Source: Corallococcus sp. NCRR
GTDB lineage: Bacteria > Myxococcota > Myxococcia > Myxococcales > Myxococcaceae
Length of the DNA: 64,000 nucleotides
Assembly: GCF_026965535.1 (NCBI RefSeq)
Contig: NZ_CP114039.1
Coordinates: 248,001-312,000, forward strand
Reading direction: 5' to 3'
The position numbers and the translations under genes were made by a program. The notes under the pieces were generated by a model. It was not told the DNA's origin. It searched no databases and was given only the letters and a program-made list of their open reading frames with translations. Of the stretch, positions 44,348 to 52,245 are shown one piece after another (positions within the stretch are counted from its first letter, which is position 1; each line of letters starts with the position of its first letter).

Positions 44348-46572
44348 CTACTTCTTCAGGTTCTGCTCGAAGTGGGCGATGACGCGCTCGTACTGGCGCT
44401 CGGTGATGAGCGGATCCGGCACCATGTGCGTGAGGCCGGACAGGGGCAGGAGCTGGTGCGGCTTGCCCGCGCGGAAGAGCGCGTCCGACAGCTTCAGCGT
44501 GTGGAAGAAGTACACGTTGTCATCCGCGGTGCCGTGGATGAGCAGCAGCGCGCCAATGGGGCTGTCCTTCTTCGCGTACGTCAGCAGGCTGCTGACCTCG
44601 TAGGCCTGGGGCGTCTCCTCGGGCAGGCCCAGGTAGCGCTCGGTGTAGTGCGTGTCGTAGTCGCGCCAGTCCACCACCGGGGCGCCGGACACCGCGGCCT
44701 TGAAGAAGTCCGGGCGCTTCAGCGCGGCGAGCGCCGCCATGTAGCCGCCGAAGCTCCAGCCGGTGATGCCCACGCGGGAGAGGTCCATCTCCGGGACCTC
44801 CTTGGCCAGCGCCTGCACCGCTTCAATCTGGTCATCCAGGGTGACGGTGGCGAAGTCGTTCTTCACCGCGCGGTTCCACTCGGAGGTGCGCAGCGGCGTG
44901 CCGCGGCCGTCCACCTTCACCACCAGGAAGCCGTGGTCCGCGAACCACTGGCTGAGCAGGTGCGCGGCCATGGACTGGTGCACCACGGTGACGGTGGGGC
45001 CCGCGTAGACCTCCACGATGACGGGCAGCTTCTGGCCGGGCTTGAAGTCGCGCGGCTTCACCAGGGACGTCCAGAACTTCTTCGCGCCCACCTGACGGAT
45101 CTCGAAGTTCGGCGTGAAGGACGGCTCCTGCGCCACCTCCGGCAGCTCGCCCAGCTTCGTGCCGTCACCCTTGAGCACCACCGTGCGCGGCATGCTCTTG
45201 GGGCCCTGCGTGTTGAGGACGATGAGGCCCCCGTTCTTGGACACGAGCCCGTTCTCCACCGCCGGGCCGCTGGTGCCCGTGGCCACCTGCTCCGGGGCGC
45301 CGCCCATCTTCACGCGCCACAGGTGGCTCTGCGTGGGGTTCGGGTCGCCGGTGAAGAAGAGCGTCTTGTCCGCCTGCACGAAGCGCGACAGGTTGCGGTA
45401 GCCCGCGTCCGGCTTCACCACGGAGCGGTCCAGCTCACCCGTCGCCTTGCGCAGCTCCACCTCCGGGCCGCCGTTGCGCTCGGTGTACCAGAGGAAGCCG
45501 GAGCCATCCTCCAGCCACAGCGGGTAGTCCTGCGCGAGCTCCACCCAGGCGTTGTCCTTCTCCGTGAGGAGCACGCGCGTCTTGCCCGTGGCCGGGTCCA
45601 CCGCCAGCACCTGCTCCTCCGTCTGGAGCCGGTTCTGCACCACGAGGGTGAGCGGCCCGCCCTTGTCCCACTTCACGGTGGCCAGGTACGGGTACTTCTG
45701 CGCGTCCCACTGCGCCCACACCGTCTTGCCGCCGGTGACGGGCGTGACGCCCAGGCGCACCTTCGCGTTGGCCTTGCCGGGGCGGGGGTACGGGAAGATC
45801 TCCCCGCCCTTCCCGGGTGCATCACGTCCACGATGGTGAGCTTCTCCACGTCGGACGTGTCGGACTCCGTGTACGCGATGGACTTCGAATCCGGGCTCCA
45901 CCAGTAGCCGGCGAAGCGGCTCATCTCCTCCTGCGCCACGAACTCCGCCAGGCCGTGCGTCTTCTGCGCCGTCCCACCCTGCGTGACGCGCTTCTCTCGG
46001 TTGGCCGCCAGGTCCACCCGGTACACGTCGTGCTCACGGACGTACGCTACCTGCTTGCCGTCCGGCGACAGGCGCGGGTCGATGACGCCGGGGCCCGTCT
46101 TCAGCTCCGTGGACTTCCCCGTGGCGCGGTCCACCACGTAGAGCCGGCCGGAGAGGGGCACCAGCAGCTGGGTGCCGTCCTCGGAGAGGCTGTAGGAGGT
46201 GAAGCCCCGGGCGCTCACGCGCATGCGCTCGCGGCGGGCCTTCTCCTCGGGGGACAGCGTCTCTTCCGAGCCCTTGAGCAGGGCCTCCGGCGTGAGCAGC
46301 TCACGCGCCTGACCGCCGGCCACGTCGAACGCGTAGAGCATCTGCACGTTGGACGTGGGGGAGGTGCGCAGGAAGAGGACGGACTTCTCGTCCGGAGTGA
46401 TGCGCGTGCCCACCGGGCGGCCGCTCTGGAAGCGGCGCGTTTCGGCGTACTGACGCAGGAAGGTGTCCGGCTGCTTTTGCGAAGGGGCCATGGCGGAGGG
46501 TTTGCGCTCCTGGGCGATGGAGGGGGCGCTGCTCATGAGGAGAAGCGCGGCGGCGGTAAGGACCTGACGCAT
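44348..46572 (-). pseudogene. Dipeptidyl-peptidase IV (S9) with an apparent one-base frameshift
   Basis: Two minus-strand frames make one protein. The 5' frame (from ATG 46572) has signal peptide MRQVLTAAALLLMSSAPSIA and propeller sequence, including the DPP4 double-Glu motif EFVAQEEMSRFAGYWWSPD. It runs into junk after TIVDVMHPG. The 3' frame resumes at KGGEIFPYPRPGK and carries the catalytic domain: Ser in GITGWSFGGYMA, Asp in HGTADDNVYFF and His in SGLTHMVPD. Adding one G to the GGG run at 45815-45817 (plus strand) restores HPGKGGEIFPYP and a protein of about 741 residues, the normal DPP4 length. This is either a real inactivating mutation or a sequencing error. The intact product would cleave X-Pro dipeptides in the periplasm. 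Confidence 0.88.
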
Positions 46573-46691
46573 GCGTAGCTGAATCCCCGCGCGGGGCGGG
46601 GCTCCTTTCGCGGGAAGGTGCGGGCAAGCCTACACTCCGGCCACCGCGCGGCCCCCTCAACGTCCGGCCCAGGAGAGGATTCCCACCCCCA

Positions 46692-47471
46692 ATGAACCCG
46701 AAAAATGACGACGCCCTGCGCCACCTGCGCCTCGCGGGCGTGGTGCGGCTGGGCCTGGGTGGAGGCCGGGGGCCGACGGACGCCTATGTGTTCGACCCGC
46801 ATCGGCTCGCGCTGCCCGCGTGGGCGTGCGCCCTGGGCGACGCGGGTCCCCCTGCCCTGCTCGTCACGCTGGACCGGCACCTGGACATCGTCGTGCCCGA
46901 GCATCCCGCCGACATGCCGGACCGCTCCGCCGGCCTGCACGCGCTGGACGAGCACGCGAGGTGGAAGCTGGACGTGCGCAACTACGACCACATCCTCGCG
47001 GCCATGGAGGCGAACCTCGTGGGCGACGCGCTCATCATCGCGCGCACCCGGCCCCGGGGCTCCTTCGCCGGGGACGCCTACGTGGACACGCGTGGCCGCA
47101 CGCACCGCATCGCGACGGTGACGACCGTGGACCGCGCGGCGGAGGCGTACGTGCACCCCGGCCCCACGGACGCGGTGCGCGACGTGCTGGAGGCCGCGTC
47201 CGCCGTGCTGCTGGACGTGGACCTGGACTGCTTCACCAGCCTGAGCGACGCGGACCCCACCACCGTGCTCCCGTGGCCAAAGGCCGTCATCCGCGAGTTC
47301 CTCCTGCCCTCTGACTCGGAGCCCTTCTGGGACGCGGTGCTGGGCAAGGCGGTGGCGCTGACGCTCGCGCGCGAGCCGCATCACTGTGGCGGGCTGCTCG
47401 CGTCCGGGGAGCTGTTCCGCGACGTGGCGGAGGTCCTCTTCCGCGAATTGCTCCGCGTCGAACCGCCCTGA
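46692..47471 (+). CDS. UPF0489-like / arginase-fold-like protein
   Basis: A 259-residue soluble protein. LLVTLDRHLDIVVPEHP and VLLDVDLDCFTSL look like the paired acidic/histidine metal-site strands of the UPF0489 (C5orf22) family, which is distantly similar to the arginase/deacetylase fold. HHCGGLLASGELF near the C-terminus may add ligands. No enzyme activity is established for the family. ATG 46692 has AGGAGAGG about 20 nt upstream. It is convergent with the Omp85-like gene with 6 bp between stops. Confidence 0.6.
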   Translation: MNPKNDDALRHLRLAGVVRLGLGGGRGPTDAYVFDPHRLALPAWACALGDAGPPALLVTLDRHLDIVVPEHPADMPDRSAGLHALDEHARWKLDVRNYDHILAAMEANLVGDALIIARTRPRGSFAGDAYVDTRGRTHRIATVTTVDRAAEAYVHPGPTDAVRDVLEAASAVLLDVDLDCFTSLSDADPTTVLPWPKAVIREFLLPSDSEPFWDAVLGKAVALTLAREPHHCGGLLASGELFRDVAEVLFRELLRVEPP

Positions 47472-47477
47472 GCCGCG

Positions 47478-49433
47478 TCAAGGAGAGTCGAGGAAGCTGG
47501 GCCGGTAGTCCGTCACCTGCCCGCTGCTGAGCGACAGGCGGCTGCCCACGGGGGGACGGTCTCCGTTGAGCACGTAGCCGAAGTCGATGCGGAACGGGAA
47601 CACGTTGAACTGGGGGAACAGCACCCGCAGGCCCACGCCCACGGTGGTCACCATCTCCGGGCGTTCGTTGAAGGCGCTGCCCGAGTCGAGGAAGAACACG
47701 CCGCCCAGGTGCACCGTGCGCACGACGAGCGGCGCGGTGCGGTACTCCAGGTTCACCAGCAACAGCCGCCTGCCGGAGTACGCATCCACCGCCGCGCCGC
47801 GCAGGCCGTTGCTGCCGCCCAAGAGGCTCACGCGCTCGGCCAGGTCGTCGATGTTCACGTCCAGCAGGCCGCGCGCCACGAAGCGCCCCCCGAGCACGCG
47901 CGGCGACACCTGCACCAGCTCCGCGGCCCAGCGGCGGTTCGTCCAGCCCTCCTTCACGCCCGGCTGCTGGGCGCTGAACTGCTGGCGGATGGACGCGGCC
48001 GCGGACGCGGTGGTGAGCGCGTCCCCCCAGTGCACGCGGTAGCGGAGGGACAGGCCCCCTTCCGCGAAGTGCGCGGCGGAGGGGAACACCGGCGGCGCGT
48101 AGCGCAGCGTGGCCAGCACGGAGTGCCCCAGCTGGAAGTCCTCCGACAGCGTGTATGAGTCCACGTTGCGAAGCACGTCGTAGCGGGCCTCGAAGGCGCT
48201 CAAGGAGAAGTTCGCGTACCCCGCGTCCTCCGCGCGCGGCAGGTAGTTGCGGCGGAACCAGTCCTCTTGCGCGCCGGTGAGCTGGGACGCCACCGGCGCG
48301 GCGTAGGCGTAGTGGTAGGCCCCCGCGCCCATGCCCACGTTCCACTTGTAGCGCTGGCCGTAGGAGCGCGTGTACGTGGCGCCCGCGGCCACCTCGCGCG
48401 CGTTGTAGATGTACGGCACGGGCTCGCCGTCCGGGAACGGGAGCTGCCAGATGTCCGCGCCCCGGAACTGCCGCGCGGTCTCCATGTTCCACGCCACGGA
48501 CGTGCTCAGGCTCCACGGCGTGGCCAGCGAATACAGCGGCCGGCTGACGACCAGGCTCCCGCGCGAGCCCTCCGCCTTGCCCGTGTCGCGATTGATCAGC
48601 ACCGCGGCGGACTCCGTCAGCGACCAGCGGCTGCCGAGCACACGCCGGTCCGTGTAGCTCTGGCCGAAGCTGAACGTGTCCAGGCGCATGATGAAGTCCA
48701 GCGCCACCTTCTTGCCGCGCCCCAGGAAGTTCTGCTCCGTGCCCTGCAAGCGCAGGTAGAGCAGCAGCGAGCCCACGGCGGAGAACTCGTTGTTGAGCCG
48801 CAGCGACCACAGGTCCTTGGTCACCAGCAGCAGCGCGACCTTGTCCGGGGCGCTGCCCTTCACCGGCACCGCGCGCACGACGGAGAACAGGCCCAGCTTG
48901 CGCAGGTTGCGCACCGACTCCGCGACGAGCGCCTCCGAGTACGGCTGCCCCGGCGTAATCAACACCTCCTGACGCACGACCTCATCGCGGGTGCGGACGT
49001 GGAAGATGTTGAGCAGCGATGGATACGGATCCATCGGCGCGACGACCTCTTCCGCGGTGACGAGCACCTCCTCCAGCATCTTGCCCTGGGGCTCAGGCTC
49101 CACCTGACGCTCGACCTCGCCCAGGCCCCAGGCGATGAGCGCCTCCTCGTAGTTCTTCGTGCGCTCCGCGTCCGAGGTGGCCACGGGCGCCTGCGTGCCC
49201 TCCGGCCCCACCGGGACCTGCTCCGAGCGGGGCGGTGCCGCGACCTCCGTGTTCGACACGCCCGACGGCTCGACGTCCGGCGAGCGCACCGGCGCATCCG
49301 GCGCATCCGGCGGCGTGACGTCCTGGGGTTTGCCGGCGCCTTCAGGCTCGGGCGGAGTGGGCGTATCGGAAGGCGACGCCTGTCCCGTCGCGACGAGCAC
49401 GGTCAGCAGCAGGACGGACAGTGGGAGCGGCAC
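47478..49433 (-). CDS. Omp85/BamA-superfamily outer-membrane protein
   Basis: A 651-residue protein with signal peptide MPLPLSVLLLTVLVATGQA. A long Pro/acidic linker (about 20-95) is followed by one POTRA-like domain (about 135-215, DEVVRQEVLITPGQPYSEAL then RNLRKLGLFSVVRAVPV). A 16-strand-type barrel spans about 225-651. SLLGGSNGLRGAAVDAY and LLLVNLEYRTAPLV match the conserved Omp85 L6-loop and strand regions, with RG in place of VRGY. A single POTRA suggests a specialised translocator or assembly factor rather than BamA itself. It lies 42 bp downstream of the cobalamin-binding-like gene on the same strand. Confidence 0.82.
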   Translation of the reverse strand: MPLPLSVLLLTVLVATGQASPSDTPTPPEPEGAGKPQDVTPPDAPDAPVRSPDVEPSGVSNTEVAAPPRSEQVPVGPEGTQAPVATSDAERTKNYEEALIAWGLGEVERQVEPEPQGKMLEEVLVTAEEVVAPMDPYPSLLNIFHVRTRDEVVRQEVLITPGQPYSEALVAESVRNLRKLGLFSVVRAVPVKGSAPDKVALLLVTKDLWSLRLNNEFSAVGSLLLYLRLQGTEQNFLGRGKKVALDFIMRLDTFSFGQSYTDRRVLGSRWSLTESAAVLINRDTGKAEGSRGSLVVSRPLYSLATPWSLSTSVAWNMETARQFRGADIWQLPFPDGEPVPYIYNAREVAAGATYTRSYGQRYKWNVGMGAGAYHYAYAAPVASQLTGAQEDWFRRNYLPRAEDAGYANFSLSAFEARYDVLRNVDSYTLSEDFQLGHSVLATLRYAPPVFPSAAHFAEGGLSLRYRVHWGDALTTASAAASIRQQFSAQQPGVKEGWTNRRWAAELVQVSPRVLGGRFVARGLLDVNIDDLAERVSLLGGSNGLRGAAVDAYSGRRLLLVNLEYRTAPLVVRTVHLGGVFFLDSGSAFNERPEMVTTVGVGLRVLFPQFNVFPFRIDFGYVLNGDRPPVGSRLSLSSGQVTDYRPSFLDSP

Positions 49434-49475
49434 GCGCGCATCCTGTCATGCGCTGGGCCTGCCGCCAGCCTCCCC

Positions 49476-50345
49476 TCACTCCAGCGCGGTGCGCAGGTCG
49501 CCCGGCCGGGCCATGGGCAGCTTCTCCCCCTTCGCGATGGCCGCCACGATGCGCGCCAGCTGATCCACCCCGTCCGACAGCGCCGCCGGCCCCGGCTGGA
49601 GGATGTAGGAACTCCTCACTTCGTAGAGCTGGTCGTCCACCACCGCCCGCACGCCGGACCAACCCGGCCGGGAGGCAATCTTCTCCCGCTTCGCCTTGCG
49701 CCCGCACCAGCTGGCGATGACGCCCTCCGGGTCGCGCCGGGCCACCTCCTCCGGGTCGAAGATGCGGCCCTTCGCCCCCTGCGACGCGCGCGACTCCTGG
49801 CACACGTCCACCCCACCCACCACCTCCACCAGCTCCGAACACCAGCGGATGCCGGAGATGAGCGGCTCGTGCCACTCCTCGAAGAAGATGCGCGGCCGCT
49901 TCGGCAGCGACTGCGCCGCGTCCGAGTGGCGCTCCAGGTTCTTCTCCAGCTCCACCGCCAGCGCCTCCGCTGCTTCCGCGCGCCCCACCAGCGCCCCGGT
50001 GAGCCGCACCGCCTGCAATATCTCCGCGAGCGAGCGCTGGTTGAACAGGTACACGGGCACCCCGCGCTTGCACAGCTCCCGGCCGATGTCCGCCTGCAGG
50101 TCGCTGAAGCCCAGCACCAGGTCCGGCTTCAGCTCCAATATCCGCTCGAAGTTCGCGTCCAGGAACGAGCTGACCCGCGGCTTCTTGCGCGCCTCCGGAG
50201 GCCGCACCGTGAACCCCGACACGCCCACCACGAGGTCCCCCGCGCCAATGCGGTAGAGCACCTCCGTCGTCTCCTCCGTCAGGCACACCACCCGCCGCGG
50301 ATAGCGCGGCGCGGACGACAACAGCGCGGACAGCAGGGCATTCAT
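49476..50345 (-). CDS. BtuF-like cobalamin/metal-chelate binding protein without signal peptide
   Basis: A 289-residue protein from ATG 50345. The two-lobed periplasmic-binding fold (COG0614) is visible: VVCLTEETTEVLYRIGAGDL, ILELKPDLVLGFSDLQADI, FFEEWHEPLISG, CSELVEVVGGVDVCQESR and RSSYILQPGPAALSDGVDQL. EEWHEPL is a hallmark of the cobalamin-binding subgroup. No signal peptide or lipobox is visible (MNALLSALLSSAPRYPRR), so it is predicted cytoplasmic, unlike transport BtuF. No BtuCD genes adjoin. It is divergent from the Ser/Thr kinase-TonB operon. Confidence 0.8.
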   Translation of the reverse strand: MNALLSALLSSAPRYPRRVVCLTEETTEVLYRIGAGDLVVGVSGFTVRPPEARKKPRVSSFLDANFERILELKPDLVLGFSDLQADIGRELCKRGVPVYLFNQRSLAEILQAVRLTGALVGRAEAAEALAVELEKNLERHSDAAQSLPKRPRIFFEEWHEPLISGIRWCSELVEVVGGVDVCQESRASQGAKGRIFDPEEVARRDPEGVIASWCGRKAKREKIASRPGWSGVRAVVDDQLYEVRSSYILQPGPAALSDGVDQLARIVAAIAKGEKLPMARPGDLRTALE

Positions 50346-50541
50346 GCGGGAGACCCTAACCCGCCCCAGCCCCCGGCACCGGGGATGACGCGACGCACCA
50401 GCGGCCTCGGACTGTGCGGCAACGGACGCTGATTTCCCCGTTTTCCAATCACCACCGGGGACGCGATGCGCACGGGAGGTGTGGGAGTGCGAGCGCGCGG
50501 CGCGGGCCGGAAACTCGGCGCCGGGGCGTGGCGATGATAGC

Positions 50542-50581
50542 GGCACGTCTCTTGGGCGGTTTTCAAAGGCGGTGCTAGCAT
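50542..50581 (+). promoter_or_regulatory. Candidate promoter for the kinase-TonB operon
   Basis: TTGGGC (50552-50557) and TAGCAT (50576-50581) with 18-bp spacing give a weak sigma-70-like pair. The overlapping GGCACGTCTCTTGG (50542-50555) resembles a sigma-54 -24/-12 element, but the invariant -12 GC is GG. Either would start about 45 nt upstream of ATG 50635. Confidence 0.25.
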
Positions 50582-50634
50582 CCGCCGGGTCCGAAACGAC
50601 GTATGCGGTCCTTCTCTTCGCCTTGGGGGAACAC

Positions 50635-52245
50635 ATGATCGAAAGCGACGCCCGCCGCCAGGGCGCGCCCGCCGACGTGCCGGATCCCCTGCTCGGGCGG
50701 ATCCTCAACGAGCGCTTCCGCATCCTGGAGACGCTTGGCGCCGGAGGCATGGGCCGCGTCTACAAGGCGATGCAGGCCCCGTTGGACCGGCTGGTGGCGC
50801 TCAAGGTCCTCAACCCGCAGTACAGCGGCGAGGGCAAGGACCCGGGCTTCCAGAAGCGCTTCTTCCTGGAGGCCAGCGTCACCGCGAAGCTGCGCCATCC
50901 GAACACCGTCACCGTCATCGACTACGGCAAGACGGAAGACGGCATCTACTACATCGCCATGGAGTACCTGGAGGGGCTGACGCTGTCGCAGCTGCTCACC
51001 CAGGAAGGGCCGCTGCCGTGGGAGCGCGCGCTCGCCATCGGGCAGCAGGTGGCCCGCTCGCTGCGCGAGGCGCACAAGGTCGGCCTCATCCACCGCGACC
51101 TGAAGCCCGCCAACGTGATGATCCTCAACCAGGAGGCGGATCACGACGTGGTGAAGGTGCTGGACTTCGGCCTGGTGAAGTCCTTCACCGGTGACGCCGC
51201 CATGAAGGAGGACACCACGCTCACGCAGGCGGGCGTCATCCTGGGCTCGCCGCAGTACATGGCGCCGGAGCAGGCGCGCAACATCGCGGATCCGCGCAGC
51301 GACGTGTACAGCCTGGGCGTGGTGCTCTACCAGGTGCTGATGGGCCGGCCGCCCTTCCAGGCGGCGCAGAGCATCGACGTCATCGTCAAGCACATCAACG
51401 ACCCGCCGCCTCCCTTCCACACCGTGTGGCCGGACCACAACGTGCCCGCGGAGGTGGAGGCGCTGGTGATGAAGTGCCTGGCCAAGCGCCCCGTGGACCG
51501 CTACGCGTCCATGGACGCGGTGCTCCAGGGCATGCGCACCGCCGCGTCCGCGTCCGGCGTCAGCGGCGTCTTCGCCACGCGCACCGGCCTCAACGCGGTG
51601 GGCTCCGGCCCCCACAGCGGTCCGCACAGCGGCATCCACACCGGCCCCCACCAGGCGCTGGGCTCCGGCCCCACGCCCGCGCCCAACACCATGGCGCTGG
51701 ACATCTCCGTGGACGAGGCCGGCGGCCTCGCGGAGAAGAAGTCCAGGAAGGGCCTGGGCCTCGCGCTGTTCGGCGCGTCCCTGGTCGTGGGGCTGGGCGT
51801 GGCGGGCATCCTCGTGCTGAAAGGGGCCCAGAAGCCCCCGGTGGAGCCTGCCGTGTCCGCCCCCGTGGCGCGCGCGCCCGTCGCGCCGCCGCCCGCCCGC
51901 GAGCCCGCCACGCAGACCGCCGCCGTCACGCCGCCGCCCGCCGCCCCCCTGCCCGTGCGCTTCGACCTGGACAGTGAGCCCCAGGGCGCGGAGATCATGC
52001 TCGACGGCAAGGTGCGTGGCACGACGCCCCTGGTCATCAACCACACCCCTGATGGCCCGGGCCTCGCGTCCGTGGAGGTCTCGTTCGCCATGGACGGCTA
52101 CCAGACCGTCAGCAAGAAGTACGCGGGCGAGCCGGGCTCCACCGTCAGCGTCTCCATCAAGCTTCCGCGCATCAAGAAGCAACCGGGACCGAAGCCTTCC
52201 CCCAAGGCGCCGGCCTCCTCGTACAAGGACGATCCGTACCAGTGA
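50635..52245 (+). CDS. Membrane Ser/Thr protein kinase with PEGA domain
   Basis: A 536-residue kinase from ATG 50635 (GGGGGA 5 nt upstream). The kinase domain is about 25-295: P-loop LGAGGMGRVY, catalytic Lys in VALKVL, HRDLKPANVM, DFGLVK and MAPEQAR. A Gly/His-rich juxtamembrane linker (GPHSGPHSGIHTGPH, about 325-340) could bind metal. A single TM (about 383-402, LFGASLVVGLGVAGILVL) is followed by a Pro/Ala stretch and a periplasmic PEGA domain (about 443-515, DSEPQGAEIMLDGKVRGTTP). All catalytic residues are present. The stop overlaps the next start as GTGA. Confidence 0.93.
   Translation: MIESDARRQGAPADVPDPLLGRILNERFRILETLGAGGMGRVYKAMQAPLDRLVALKVLNPQYSGEGKDPGFQKRFFLEASVTAKLRHPNTVTVIDYGKTEDGIYYIAMEYLEGLTLSQLLTQEGPLPWERALAIGQQVARSLREAHKVGLIHRDLKPANVMILNQEADHDVVKVLDFGLVKSFTGDAAMKEDTTLTQAGVILGSPQYMAPEQARNIADPRSDVYSLGVVLYQVLMGRPPFQAAQSIDVIVKHINDPPPPFHTVWPDHNVPAEVEALVMKCLAKRPVDRYASMDAVLQGMRTAASASGVSGVFATRTGLNAVGSGPHSGPHSGIHTGPHQALGSGPTPAPNTMALDISVDEAGGLAEKKSRKGLGLALFGASLVVGLGVAGILVLKGAQKPPVEPAVSAPVARAPVAPPPAREPATQTAAVTPPPAAPLPVRFDLDSEPQGAEIMLDGKVRGTTPLVINHTPDGPGLASVEVSFAMDGYQTVSKKYAGEPGSTVSVSIKLPRIKKQPGPKPSPKAPASSYKDDPYQ

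Noticed and set aside
45780-45830. Programmed ribosomal frameshift in the dpp4 gene
   Set aside because: There is no slippery heptamer or following structure that I can see, and other S9 peptidases do not use one. A one-base loss in a G run is simpler.
50346-50634. Cobalamin riboswitch between the BtuF-like gene and the kinase operon
   Set aside because: Neither a B12-box nor the conserved GCCACTG-type core is visible on either strand.
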